NCBI GenBank assembly: GCA_036898135.1
Contig: CM072523.1
Span: 36,983,281-37,047,280, forward strand
Length of the DNA stretch: 64,000 nt
Source: Oncomelania hupensis
Taxonomy: Eukaryota; Mollusca; Gastropoda; Littorinimorpha; Pomatiopsidae
Reading direction: 5' to 3'
The notes beneath the pieces were generated by a model that saw nothing but the letters and a program-made list of their open reading frames with translations, was not told the origin of the DNA and ran no database searches. Shown here one piece after another: positions 1 to 11,257 of the stretch. The stretch's first letter is position 1, and every line of letters starts with the position of its first letter. Position numbers and translations under genes: made by a program.

Positions 1-524
1 TTAATATGCCATTGTATTAATATTTTTTTTGTTTGTTTGTTTGCTTATTTTGCATGTGTAATGTATTGCATATGTTATTGTTCTCTTGTACGCCTTTGTG
101 AGTACGGTTGGTGTGAATGCTTGCATACCCTGTTTTATTGTTTATGTTTGTTCTAAAGATATATCCTATGTTCAGAGCGGTGAGCCCAGCCCTGAGCTGG
201 GGTATCGCGCTATATAAGCCTACTTTTTTATTATTATTATTATATAAAATGCCTACATTGCTAAATAATAATACCAAAAGAAGCCCTAGTGACCATTTGG
301 CAGAAAGCGTTCAATATTCCCAATCTGACCCAACAGACCTCACACACAAATGAGGAGTTTTGTCCCGGAAGAGTTTTCAAGAAAAAGATAGGTGACTGAT
401 CTAGCGAAGAAGATAGTATAGTGGATTGATAGAACAGAGTAGGAATGAGAAAGAACAAATGAGAAAGACAGCGAAAATGGGAATTTGAAGCACTAAATTT
501 CCAGAAAGTGGGGATACTATTTAT
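1..524. other. AT-rich non-coding flank with SINE-like 3' tail
   Basis: No coding region is recognised. Positions about 170-227 read like the 3' end of a short retroposon (a GAGCTGG...GCGCTATATAAG block), and they run directly into a short (TTA)n tract at 228-244. The same arrangement, a GCGC/TATA-containing tail followed by ATT repeats, recurs elsewhere in the window. The rest is unstructured. Confidence 0.4.
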
Positions 525-733
525 ATGCGTTTGATTATATTATTCTTATGTTACCTCACATATTGTTCTTGCTGCGTAGAATTGCCCGTAACGAATGCCA
601 CTGTGTTTAACGACACTGCTCAATCAATGATTATTCATGGTAGTACTTTTGATCTCAAAGAATGCTACAAGCAAAGAGATGTGCTGTGTAAGGTTTCAGG
701 AGATAGAGTTATGGCCTGTCCTTATTGGAAGAT
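525..733 (+). CDS. Candidate secreted Cys-rich protein fragment (weak)
   Basis: The first ~70 residues of an open frame starting at the ATG at 525 look like a secreted peptide. There is a short basic start (MR), a hydrophobic stretch LIILFLCYLTYC typical of a signal peptide, then Cys residues ending in a C-x3-CG-C run, and two N-x-T sequons (NAT, NDT). I do not recognise a family. The frame stays open past 733 to 857, but that part lies in an inverted-repeat element and its low-complexity Phe/Leu residues look non-coding. A GT at about 734 could be a splice donor, so this might be a first exon; it might equally be a chance frame. No promoter or downstream exon was found. Confidence 0.2.
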
Positions 734-891
734 GTGTGGATGTTCACGAACTTTTTTATTTTTTTTCTACTCGAGGTTCTCATATCTCGGACCTAGGTTT
801 CTGAACCTTCTTTGGTTGTTTTTGTTAAAAGGTTCGGGATCTAAGAAACTCGATTGAAAAAAAAAATAAAAAAGGTTCTCGAACCTCCACA
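734..891. mobile_element. Small foldback (hairpin) element
   Basis: The left arm (about 734-792) and right arm (about 832-891) are imperfect inverted copies. Both carry GTGGA-GTTC-CGAAC, then a TTTTTTATTTTTTTT block (A-rich on the other arm), a TCGAG box and a GGACC/GAACC box. The loop is about 40 bp. No target duplication was seen. This is consistent with a small non-autonomous foldback or MITE-like insertion ending the upstream open frame. Confidence 0.55.
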
Positions 892-1680
892 AACTTTCCA
901 GTTAAAACAGGCCTTTAGGTTTATGATTCAATGATTCAAACTTAGGGTTTATACAGTAAAAGGGTTATGGCTTGGGTAATATGCTGAACGATTCGAACTT
1001 GGGCGATACAGTCTTATTTATCGAAAAGGCATGGGAAGTAAGCAGACTATTGCTTACTTTGTGTACTGTAATGGTAACATATTCTCTTGCTTTTGCTTTG
1101 ATTCTTGCTTTTATTGGCGACTGAGAAACCACCTTTTAGTGAATGACTGAATACCATTTTGACGTTTACCATGTGTAAAGGGGAGCTCTTCTATGGACTC
1201 TGCTTCTTGTTAGTAAAGGGAGAACGCTGCTTGTTAGTTACTGGAGAACGCTATTACAGTATCCGATGCACAGTCTTTGACAACAAAGAAGTCCGGGCAT
1301 TAAGCCTAGGACAAAAGCCATCGCTTCCAACACCTTTAGAACAGGGTAATCTGTTATTGTCTGGGACAATGTTTTAGAAGGGCTCCATGCATCGGTACAT
1401 GATTGCTGCCCACCGCTGTCCTGCCGATAGGTATAGGTTCAACTTTTGACAGTCGCCAGCTTCGTATTCCCCGCATGAAAACAAAAACCTTTGGCGAACG
1501 CTCATTCTGCTTTTCAGTCCCCCACAGTTTGGAATTCTTTTTCTTTAACTCAGCGCTCTGTTTAATCATAGCTTTCCTTTCGCTCTGGACTGAAAACAAA
1601 CATTTTCAACAGTGTATATCCTTAAATCTCGGTCCTGAACTTTTCGTCGTCAAACACTTAAAACACAATCATAGTCATTT

Positions 1681-1684
<4 letters not shown>
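892..1684. other. Non-coding, no feature seen
   Basis: Short open frames at 1159-1377 and 1403-1756 have no recognisable domain or signal. The latter runs into the TG repeat. Nothing else is supported. Confidence 0.4.

Positions 1685-1724
<40 letters not shown>
1685..1724. repeat. (TG)n microsatellite
   Basis: About 20 uninterrupted TG units, just upstream of a LINE fragment. Confidence 0.95.
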
Positions 1725-1726
<2 letters not shown>

Positions 1727-1756
1727 TTTGTGTTTTGTGTATTGTGTATGTTCTGA

Positions 1757-2025
1757 AAAAAACAAAAACTCCGATGGGTATGGTCACGTCACCAGATCAT
1801 CAGGTCTTGCAAAGACCATCCTGCAAGGCATAGTGCAAGGAGGTAGAAGAAGAGGGAGACAGAAAAAGTGGTGGGAGGACAACATTTGAGAATGGGCTGG
1901 TTTGACACTGAGCGAAACAATCAGGGTTGCTGAGGACAGGGAAAGATGGAGTACGCTGGTTAAGCGATCATCTGTGGTGCCCCCTACGACCTCCGAGTTA
2001 CGGGATAGGATAGGATGGGAAGGTT
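1757..2025 (+). mobile_element. 5'-truncated LINE copy, plus strand
   Basis: This matches the 3' end of the LINE at 13814-17128, in the opposite orientation. It encodes the C-terminal GHVTRSSGLAKTILQG stretch and the basic GGRRRGR-like stretch, then ends in (TAGGA)n at 2003-2017. It is a dead copy: an in-frame TGA follows the codons for EDNI. TGTTCTGA occurs at 1749-1756 and again at 2026-2033, a plausible 8-bp target site duplication. Confidence 0.85.
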
Positions 2026-2151
2026 TGTTCTGATTTCGTCTTTTATGTTTTTCTTTCGCTTCGTTTAATTATTTATGTTTGGTTTTTTTTTTCCTTCTGT
2101 AAAGCGCTATGAGCTCTAGTGAAAAAGGGCCCTGTACAAATGATGATGATG

Positions 2152-2183
<32 letters not shown>

Positions 2184-2202
2184 GATGATGATGACGATGA
2201 CG

Positions 2203-2246
<44 letters not shown>
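2026..2246. repeat. Retroposon-like tail followed by (GAT)n and (AAT)n
   Basis: Positions 2096-2140 read like a SINE/LINE 3' tail (TAAAGCGCTATGAGC... CTGTACAAA). They are followed at once by (TGA)n at 2141-2202 and (ATA)n at 2203-2246, which abut the next LINE tail. Confidence 0.8.
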
Positions 2247-2900
2247 CCTATCCTATCCTATCCTATCCTATCCCGTAACTCAATGGTCGTTGTGGCATCA
2301 CAGATGATCGTCCAACTATCTTTCTCTAAGCAACCATCATGGCTTCGTTCAGCGTCAAACCAGTCCATTCTCGAATGTTGCCCTCCCACCTCTTTTTCTG
2401 TCTCCCTCTTCTTGTGCCTCCTGGCACCGTGCCTTGCAGGATGGTTTTGTAAAGGCCTGATGCTCTGATGACGTGGCCATATCATCGGAGTTCCTGTTTC
2501 TTCACCAATGTGAGCATCTCAGCATGTCATCGTGTTGTCCAATGGCTTGTGTGATGGTCTTTCGGACTTTGTTGTTGGCGATGTGCTGGGTATAGGAAAT
2601 GCCCAGAAGTCTTCTGTAGCATCTCATCTCCATGCTTTGTATTCTTCATTGTAGATCTGCTGTGAGGGTCCATGTTTCGCAAGCGTATAAGAAGATCGAG
2701 ATGACAAGGTAGCGCAGCAGCATTACCTTGGAATGTACATGTAGACTGATGGTCATGTCTTTTCAAATGGGCGTCAACCTTGCCAGGGCAGCAGTTGTTT
2801 GTGCGATCCTGGAGAGGGCTTCCTGTTGGGACCCCTTGTCTGATACAATGGCTCTTAAATATTTGAAGCTATGCACTGTGTTGAGGGATTGGCCTTGGAC
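2247..2900 (-). mobile_element. 5'-truncated LINE copy, minus strand
   Basis: This is the same family as 13814-17128. On the plus strand it starts with the complement of the (TAGGA)n tail (2247-2272). It runs through the C-terminal region and ends at the stretch equivalent to 14461 in copy A. Frames are broken by indels. Its 5' truncation point abuts an (ATT)n tract and its 3' end an (AAT)n tract. Confidence 0.9.
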
Positions 2901-2956
2901 TTATTTATTTATTATTATTATGATTATTATAATTATTATAATTATTATTATTGTTG

Positions 2957-3034
<78 letters not shown>

Positions 3035-3104
3035 CTTATATCAAATTTTCTTTTAAAACCTTGCTGTTTTTTTATGATTTCTATTTGCATTATTCTATAT
3101 TCAA

Positions 3105-3170
<66 letters not shown>
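2901..3170. repeat. (ATT)n microsatellite cluster
   Basis: There are two long TTA/ATT tracts (2901-3033 and 3105-3170) separated by ~70 bp of AT-rich DNA. The first includes a short GTT interruption. Predicted poly-Ile, poly-Leu and poly-Tyr frames here are artefacts. Confidence 0.95.
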
Positions 3171-3553
3171 GGATTCACGCGATAACCAGACATGTAACTA
3201 ACTGGCTCGTTAAATACATTATCCGACCGTGCAGGCGCAAAATATGACATGAGTGCAACTTATAATCTAAGTACGAGTGCACAATCCTATTTCAAGGGCG
3301 CTAACCTGCATAGGTTCCCATGGTGAGTTCTCGTTTGCCAGTTCAAATTCCCCTTTACTTGTGTACTGGTTCTCAATGCATGACAGGTCCATATATTTGT
3401 TGTCGTTTTATTATGGGCTTCCTAATTAAACGGCTGAAACCAGGGAACTGCTGAAGCCAGGGGACTGACCACTTTGGACGAGTGCATGCAGTACTACTAG
3501 GAGCTCCTATTTTAGCTGCGGAGAAAGGAGTTGAACTAAATGGGTAAGCTGAT
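3171..3553. other. Non-coding, no feature seen
   Basis: No frame, repeat or regulatory signal could be supported. It precedes the SINE head and may be partly repeat-derived. Confidence 0.4.
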
Positions 3554-3880
3554 GGCCGGTATAGCGCAATCGTTTAGGGATCTGCTTACCAAGGTCGCGG
3601 GCTCGAACCCCGCATGAGGTATTGGATGCAGGCAATCTTCAAATATTTCCAACAAATAACACACACGTATCGAGTTCCTTTCTGTCTTCTGTATAATATT
3701 AATAGCGATTCTGCCTTTTCAGCACATGTTTGAGTGATGAAGTTGTGTTTGTGGTGTATGTATATAGAGGAGAGTGTGTAGTTATTGTATATGTAACACG
3801 TGTGCGTGTATGTTAGTTACAGATCACCGCGTTTTGAGTCTGAGCAAGGTACAAGGTGCGTAAAGCAATCCGGCATTTTA
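3554..3880 (+). mobile_element. tRNA-derived SINE
   Basis: Positions 3554-3620 resemble a tRNA. There is an A-box-like TATAGCGCAATCGTTTAGG, an anticodon-like stem (GATCT/AGGTC) and a perfect T-arm (GCGGG / CCCGC around loop CTCGAAC) that serves as a B box, so an internal RNA polymerase III promoter is likely. The body that follows (CGAGTTCCTTTCTGTCTTCT, then a TTTGAGTGATGAAGT block, then ACAGATCACCGCGTTTTGAG and an AAGGTGCG block) recurs at 30371, 48988 and 52572, so this is a dispersed family. There is no acceptor-stem closure, so it is not a functional tRNA gene. Confidence 0.75.
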
Positions 3881-4318
3881 TTTTCGCATTTACACACACA
3901 CACACACACACATGTATGTAAAACACCAAGACTGGGTTTTACTAAGAATGTAGGAATCGGAAAGTGATTTTTTGACGGAAAGAACGCAAATTTCTTCTAA
4001 AAATGTAAGAATCTAAAGCAAAATTGGCTCTTTCCGTCTCAAAAGTTGACCTACTTCGTCTCCTAGGAGCGACGAAATAGGTCTAACTTTCTTGCAAAAT
4101 TTCCCGAAAATTGACTGGATTTTCTCCGTCCCGGATAGTGCACTCCCTTGCACTTAAAACACTCTCATGCACTACAACTGCACTCCCATGCACTAAAAGA
4201 GCACTCCTGCGTACTTAGAAAAAAGTGGGTGGCTGGAAAACTCTGGGTGACTGATACACTCACCCATTTCCTGCATAAAAAGCAAGGTTAGTCACCCATT
4301 TTAAGGCTTATGTCTCCG
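3881..4318. other. Non-coding with short (CA)n and degenerate CACT repeats
   Basis: (CA)n lies at 3892-3912. Positions 4135-4270 contain degenerate tandem copies of a TGCACTCCCATGCACTA-like unit and GGGTGACTG blocks. No coding signal was seen. Confidence 0.5.
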
Positions 4319-4340
4319 CACACCCACACACACACACACA

Positions 4341-4394
<54 letters not shown>
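4319..4394. repeat. (CA)n microsatellite
   Basis: About 37 CA units with two CCCA interruptions. Confidence 0.95.
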
Positions 4395-4396
<2 letters not shown>

Positions 4397-4596
4397 ATCC
4401 CACCTCTCTCACACACTCTTGAACGCCAACGCTCACTTGTGTCTCCCGTTTCAGAGCTCTCACTGTTATTGGGATTTACATTGCGAGCTCTGTATTAAGA
4501 AATCAGATTACCATTGGCGGAGGGGAGAAAAACACCCCCCACTGTACTGATCTTCGAGAAGAATTGCAGATAGGTTGGGGGCAGGTGAGAGGCAGG

Positions 4597-4600
<4 letters not shown>

Positions 4601-4686
<86 letters not shown>
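4601..4686. repeat. (GA)n microsatellite
   Basis: About 43 uninterrupted GA units after a G-rich lead-in. Confidence 0.95.
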
Positions 4687-4690
<4 letters not shown>

Positions 4691-4983
4691 TCAGATGACA
4701 CCACGCAACGCGTCGTTTAATAAAAATATATATAAAAAGATGTTAGATCGATACACGGATCGTAAGGTCACAAAAGACCAGTAGATCAGATATTTATCTT
4801 GTCTCGCTCAAAACAAAAGCGTTGTACTTTCTCGGCCCTAGGCGCGGTTACCCTGAAGATTGTCGATACTGCATGAGTGCGCTTAGAAAATGACTTCATA
4901 ACGCACCTTCTCCTCCTCCTCCAGCATCTTCTTCTTCTTCTCTTCCTCCTCCTTCATCTTCTTCTGATTATTATTCGTGGTCA

Positions 4984-5938
4984 CAGGGGCGTCGCACGGT
5001 CCAAATATTGGGGGGGGGCAACCCTGTCGACGGGGAGGTGGGGGGGGGGGGGGGGGGGGGGGGGGGGCTGACAAGCGGGACGTCATTTGGTCTACAAACA
5101 CCAGAGATCTTTTTACAGACCAAAAAAGGAGCCAAAGGTCAGGTTTTGACCTTTTTGACCTAGCTGTGACCTTGGATTTTGGGAAGGATCGAGATGATCT
5201 TACTAGTAGTCCATGAACAAAAATCTCAGCTAGTTCAGAGTCCACAAACATCGGAGATCTATTCGCGGACACATAAACAAACAAAACAAACAAACAAACA
5301 AACAAACCAAGTGAAACCTATAATGGGGGGTGGGGGTGGGGGTGGTGGTGTAATAATCAAAGCAGTCAAGACCACGTTATCTGTCCCCAGAAAAGCGAAC
5401 GGGTCCTTTTTTTTTCCCCTTTTGCGATCAAAGCACGTGCACGTGTAGGCCTATCAACAAACTAAATCTAAATTAAAAAATATCGCGCACCTCAACTATT
5501 TATTGACACTTGCACATTCACCCTTGCCTTACTCATTTTACAGACTAAAGTAAATAATTGATATCAACAAACTTGGAAAACAGACGATTCCATTGTTTTG
5601 TTAATTTTGCTCTTTGCGTGATGAAATGACACTTCTTTCAAACAGCGAAAGCCAGCTCTGCTGCCCGGTGATTGCGTTAGCGCCACGAAATATTTTGTTG
5701 TGAAACACAGGCACATGCTAATAGATTATTGTAATATTATTTTGTACGTTAGCCCTTTACACTACGGTTTAAAAATATGGTGATTTTTTTAATTATTGAT
5801 TCTTCCTGCCTTCCTCTATCGTTTGAAATCTTCTTCTTCTTCTTCTTCTTCTTACTTCTTCTTTTCTTCTTTCTCTCTCTCTTTCTTTTTTTTTTGGCCA
5901 AATTGCCCCCCCCCCCCCCCCCGTGTGCGACGCCCCTG
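4984..5938. mobile_element. Non-autonomous hAT-like DNA transposon, 955 bp
   Basis: Perfect 14-bp terminal inverted repeats CAGGGGCGTCGCAC lie at 4984-4997 and, inverted, at 5925-5938. GGTCA directly flanks both ends (4979-4983 and 5939-5943), a 5-bp target duplication. CAGGGGCG-type ends are typical of hAT elements; the usual hAT duplication is 8 bp, so the exact clade is uncertain. Near the ends lie a G tract (5040-5067) and a C tract (5906-5922) in inverted register. The interior has an AGGTCA/TGACCT-rich stretch (5138-5175) and an (AAAC)n run, with no transposase. It sits in CTT-rich DNA. Confidence 0.8.
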
Positions 5939-6075
5939 GGTCATAGTCAACATCCTCATCCTACGTTTTCTTGAGCGTCTTCCTTCAACCTTTTCCCTCT
6001 TTTCTTCTTTTTTTAAAATCTCCCCCCGGCCCGCCCTTTCCGTGACTCAAAATGTTATTTCCCCTTTTATGCCAC

Positions 6076-6106
<31 letters not shown>

Positions 6107-6360
6107 CTTCTTCTTCTTCTTCTTCTTCTTCTTCTTCAGTACAACATATGAGTATCAGTACTTATCAGTACTTATCAGTACAACTTATTCTAATCTGATG
6201 AATAAAAATTGATGCAACAACAATAACAACAACTTCTTCTTCTTCTTACAATCATCGGATACCATGTGTTGTTTCCCACGACGAAATCTTGCGAAATCTT
6301 TCATTTAATTTCTAAAGGATGCAAAAATACGTTCGGTGGTAACAGCTATTGTACTAAATC
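5939..6360. repeat. Pyrimidine-rich DNA with (CTT)n
   Basis: The main tract is (CTT)n at 6077-6138. The flanks are T/C-rich, and TATCAGTACT-like units repeat at 6152-6183. No gene seen. Confidence 0.85.
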
Positions 6361-6492
6361 AATGAGTCAGTACACAATGCACTACGTTAATGAGTATTTT
6401 TTGTACACAATGTACTATGTTAATGAGTCCTTTGTGTAAACAATGTAAGCTTACTTTGCTGACGAGTCATCTGTACACTATGTATTGTGTAA
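6361..6492. repeat. Four-unit ~33-bp tandem repeat
   Basis: Four diverged units each start ATGAGT/ACGAGT and contain TGTACACAATGTACTATG-like sequence with lengths of roughly 30-38 bp. This is a small minisatellite with no coding potential. Confidence 0.7.
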
Positions 6493-6710
6493 ATCCGATG
6501 CCTGTATGCACATTTCGCCCTACCCATTATCTATTGTTCGATTTTCATCGCTACATCAAATCGATTCCGTTTTCATTGTCTTAAAAAACACAAACATCGA
6601 TCGGTAGGGCGAGGGTCATCACCATCATCATCATTATCGTCGATATAATGATCATCGTTGTCTTCGTCGTCATCGATCATCACCATTATTATGTGTGTGT
6701 GTGTGTCCGT

Positions 6711-6778
<68 letters not shown>

Positions 6779-6835
6779 AAACCTTTTAATAGAATAATAG
6801 CAATAGATCCTATGGACGACCTCTTACAGCTTAGC

Positions 6836-6862
<27 letters not shown>
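6711..6862. repeat. (GA)n microsatellites
   Basis: GA runs lie at 6711-6776 and 6836-6861, separated by 60 bp, with a short (TG)n before the first. The region at 6605-6690 is GAT/CAT-rich. Confidence 0.9.
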
Positions 6863-6866
<4 letters not shown>

Positions 6867-7270
6867 GGGAGGAGGAGGACCTCTTTCGACTCACAAAACT
6901 GGACTTGGGGAAAAGAGAGGTCTCAATTTACCTCTGCAGAACTTTAAGCGTGTTAAAACACATAAAAAATCACGGGGGGAACGGGGAGGAGGGGAAAGAG
7001 GGTTTGGGTGTGGGGAAGAACCCTAATTTACCATCTGTGTCAAGTTATCAACATCGCTCATAGTTACCTACAGTCCTGGATCTTATAAAGTCAGGTTGTG
7101 AGTGTTTAATTTCCGCAAGCACGACATGCGGTCTTTTTTGTCCAGCCGAGTTATTTTTACAAACATCGGTCATCGGGCCTTAAGAAATGAGAGGCCCTAT
7201 TAAGGCGTCACCGCCTAACCACAACCGTAATAACGCAGGGGAAAAGAAAACACTAATTCGACAATTGCGT
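6863..7270. other. Non-coding, no feature seen
   Basis: Purine-rich at first, then unstructured. No supported feature before the next LINE copy. Confidence 0.4.
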
Positions 7271-7612
7271 CCTATCCTGTCCTATCCTATCCCGTAACTC
7301 GGAGGTCGTTGGGGCATCGCAGATGATCGTTTAACCAGCGTATTCCATCTTTCTCTGACCTCAGCAACCCTCATGTCTTCGCTCAGTGTCAAGCCCGCCA
7401 CGGTCCATTCTCGGATGTTGTCCTCCCACCTCTTTTTCGGTTTCCATTTTCTTCTACCTCCTTGCACTGTGCCTTGCAGGATGGTATTTGCACGGCCTGA
7501 TGATTTATTGACGTGGCCATACCATCGGAGTTTCCGTTTCTTCACCACTGTGAGCAGGTCATCGTGTTGTCCAATGGCTTGCGTGATGGTCTGTCGGACT
7601 TCGTCGTTGGTG
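7271..7612 (-). mobile_element. 5'-truncated LINE copy, minus strand
   Basis: This is the same family as 13814-17128. It has the (TAGGA)n tail complement at 7271-7294. It encodes the C-terminal ~110 residues, in frame from 7282 upward, with KKRKLRWYGHV and a basic stretch. Similarity stops at 7612. TGCGT occurs on both sides (7266-7270, 7611-7615), which may be a short target duplication. Confidence 0.88.
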
Positions 7613-7615
7613 CGT

Positions 7616-10213
7616 ATTTTGTATGAAATATTTATCGTGCAAGTCAATGTTGAAGTAGGAGAATTTATGTAATGTGTTTCAGGAAATAAAAGAAGTGTTA
7701 GTTACTAAAATGGAGGAAGTTTATTAAACTAGACAAATGCGTACACTAATAATATTAAATATATCAGTCGAATGTTATTTGTTTTGAATATTACAGTTGG
7801 AATGTTAGTAATGTTATTGTAGTTGTTGTAAATTGTTGTTTGTTTTTTTATAAACTGAGTTATGATTGTTATAATTATGTTTTTGTATCCTCCACACCTC
7901 AAATGGAGCGAGTAATTGGATTAAATCTTGAATTGTGAATATTGACTATCGGGCACTGACAGTGTCTGCCTTTCATTTAATGGATCTATAGGAAACGGTA
8001 ACAAGCCTTGATGAGTAGTAGTAGTAGTAATTTTATTTTCCGTCTGCCAAAGTCATGAACTATTTAGGCAGTAAACGTCTTTTACAATGTACATGAAACA
8101 AAACCAATTGTTAAAACTATAATAAAAGAGCAAATAAATGCACACAATACGTTTGGTTTCTGTTCAGATAAAATACATCAGCTCTTGAACCAACAACGGC
8201 GAATTCTCATTACATGCTGTGGAAGTGTGGGAAAGTGAACTATAGAACTGTCCACTACTTGTGTGAGAAGAGCTAGCTCCTTCTTGGGCTGAGCAGCCTC
8301 GGTCAATACGATGATTCATTTCTCGCTCTAGGTTGTTACAGGAGACGCAATCAACGGTGAAGGTTGGTGTTGGTGGCCTCTCAGAAAAGCGTGGTGTAAT
8401 TTAGTCCTGAAGGTCGTTCTTCCTACAGGGGTCGTTCATCATTGATGACTTAGTAACCGCAGCGACACCTTAGGGCGCTGCAAGAAATGAGATTACACTC
8501 CGGACACCAGCGAATCTATACTGGGTCCTCCAGAACTTACAGTACGCATGACAGCTGCTTTAGAGCAGTACTAGGCCGTAGGATGTATTTTATTGTGCTG
8601 TTTTGTATTTGGTAGCCTATAGCGGTGTGCTGGATTGGCTGCAGTAAGCACATTTGGCTTTGCAAGCTTCACAGCAGATGCTTCTACTGAAATTACTAAT
8701 ACAGTTCCACCACTTTTTATAAGGCAAGATTACTAAGCTAGGGAGAGCGTTGTGGCCGATTGCGGGACTAACTAACTTGGCTTGTCTACAGGCTAGAAAC
8801 TAATTGTGCCTGACACGTGTGGGATCGATCCAGCATCTGAGCGTTATGTTTCTCCGAATACTATTTACGTTCGTCTCGAGGTTTTTTTCCGGGTACTCCG
8901 GTTTGTTGCCCAAGCAAAATTTCAAGAACACAACCAATATACACCATCACACAGGAGAAAGACCTCACTACGCACATCCACGAAAATCCCCCGATTTAAA
9001 AGCGTGACTAAACGTTGCAGCAACGTAGGAAAAAAAGAAAGAAAACCAGCCTTCTTCTTCTTCTTCTTCGTAGTACTGTGGATACCCCGTTTCCGAGGAA
9101 ATGACTCCACAACTTTGGCGCGCTCAGCGAAGGGTGTTCACAGATTTAAAATCAGGCAAAAGCTTCGCTATTTGAGGATGAGGCAGTGAGGTAGTCTGAC
9201 TGGGTTAAAATTGTGTTAAGACATATACACTTAGTCGTAGGAGGTGTTCATTACAAGATGTTTATGCTCCAGTCTGTCAGCGATGCTCTGAAAGATGCGA
9301 CAGACGAGGCTGATGCTGATTCAGCGCTCAGTGAGTTCCATAACCTGGTAGATGACGGCCTTCTATGTGAACGCTACTATGATACTACTGTACTGCGTTT
9401 TGCCCACGCTGTTGATACATCCCCATCTCTTACGTCATAACCACGCTGTTATCACGTGTGATGGCGAGTACACTACGATCTTGATACGTACTTCCCGGCC
9501 AGCATCGCGATGACGACATCGCTGCGTTTGCACAGCCATTATCGCCGTTGGTGTTGCGTTTGTACTACGGTTTACTGCGAGAGTTTTAATTGGTTGACCA
9601 AGACAAACCCTTGTACGCGGTCCCCAGGAATTTACTACTATGACTCTGTGGTCATGTTCAAAACTTACGTGGCGAGGTCGTGAAGCATCCCGATTGTCCA
9701 CGTTCTCTCACGATGTTACTGCGCCGGAATCCCCAGGGAATCACGACACTACCACGCTCCACCACGTTTTGGTTATTTTTATGATCGTAGCGCAGACTTC
9801 GTCTTGTGTGATGGGGTGGATGAGTTTGGGCGCGCCACAGGCTGCGACTACCCTTCCCCAGGGGAGGCGGCCCAGAATTTCCCGATGAAAAGGGACAATA
9901 AAGTGTCCCAAAAATAATCTTTAAAAAAATTATTATTATAGTGAACTGACTAAAAGTAGCATGCATTATTGTTCTGGTAGTGTTGTTGTAGTTAATGTAC
10001 AGTTACATACACTCCAGCTGTCAACTTACAACTGCAGTCGGACCTTTACCTCAGGCGGCAATACTTATTTACACAGTACAATGAATTGATTGAATAACCG
10101 AATGTTGTTTTTGTCACCTTCGGATGCTATCAACTATTCCAGTATGCACTATTGTAGCGAGACAACCGAAGTACACATGTATAGCAACAATCATCAAATT
10201 CGAGTAAGCACCG
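7616..10213. other. Long non-coding stretch without recognised gene
   Basis: Open frames of up to 127 residues (8804-9189 and 9213-9440) carry no recognisable domain. Positions 7860-7960 resemble a retroposon 3' end but were not assigned. A short (TAG)n lies near 8014. I see no promoter, splice-supported gene or RNA gene. Confidence 0.4.
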
Positions 10214-10253
10214 GTTGTTGTTGTTGTTGCTGTTGTTGTTGTTGCTGTTGTTT
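10214..10253. repeat. (GTT)n microsatellite
   Basis: Thirteen or so GTT units with two GCT interruptions. Confidence 0.9.
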
Positions 10254-11257
10254 ATAGAATAAAATGTGATCTACAAAGATCTGTCCCTCAGGAAACCTTG
10301 ACCTTTGAGATTGAAAGCAAATACGACGGCACGGGAAGTGGCAGTTAGATCTGATCTTGGTAATGTTCTTGAACAAACACAATTTGTTCATTGGTTCTTG
10401 AGATACCGCTGCAAAACAAACAGACCGACGGTCAGTAACAGACTGACAGACCGACACTGTAGAGATCGTTGTGATTCCCGCGACTATTTCAAAATATTGC
10501 CAGGGTAAGTATGAAAGTATGGCGTCACCATAATACACCACTCTCAGATTGCATCAGGCATGACGTATTGGTTTGCGACCTTGGCTGAGTGTATCACAAA
10601 AGACAGCAAGAAACTGATCAACGAAGAAGAAGAAGAAGGAGATGATGACATGCGCAGTCTAGTATCGAATAGTCTAGTTAGTGTGTGTAGACCTTCAGGT
10701 CTATGCCATTTTCGTCTAGGCAAAATTATGATCTACTGCTACCCAATAGATCGGGAAGTAAATGGAAACGCTCCACACTTGCCGACAACCAATTTGTCCA
10801 CGATCGCCATAGGGTATGATGAGAAAAGGGGCGGTTATTCAGCATGTCAGAGAGGGGTGGGGTGGGGGAGAGAATTCAGTCAGTAGTGTCAGCAAAGACT
10901 ATAAATACCAAGATAGTCGACTCCTTCATAAGCCTGTGTAACGAAAGTTGGACAGTTTATGGGAAGCAACTCTTGTCGGAACGAGTTACTCCCCTTTTCC
11001 CGTTGTCGCGCCAGACTGATTAGACCTTCATTCTGTCTGTTAAAACATTGCTAAGTATTGCAGGAATTATGCAGTGTTTGGACCACCAAATGTTGGCGGT
11101 ATTAAGTACGTATTATTTATAAATATAAACAAACAAATTTATAAAATTTCAATAAAAATATATGTATAAGATTAATTTGTCATGCAGCTTGTTTCATGAA
11201 GAACAAATTTATAGTTTTCAATCTTTTAATTATAATTAATTCACTAATAATAATATA
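10254..11257. other. Non-coding, no feature seen
   Basis: Frames at 10305-10508 and 10560-10886 have no recognisable domain. The sequence becomes very AT-rich after 11100. Confidence 0.4.

Noticed and set aside
2728..3247. Predicted proteins of poly-Ile, poly-Leu, poly-Tyr (also near 50481, 51501, 52689, 54402, 56480, 60088 and 60671)
   Set aside because: They are translations of ATT/AAT, GAA or GAT microsatellites in several frames at once, with no other coding signal.
3554..3625. Functional tRNA gene
   Set aside because: The T-arm and boxes are good, but the acceptor stem does not close and the sequence continues into a SINE body found at other loci.
8922..9007. HHTGERPHYAHP peptide resembling a C2H2 zinc-finger linker
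   Set aside because: No Cys-Cys-His-His pattern before or after it, and the frame is short. Most likely chance.
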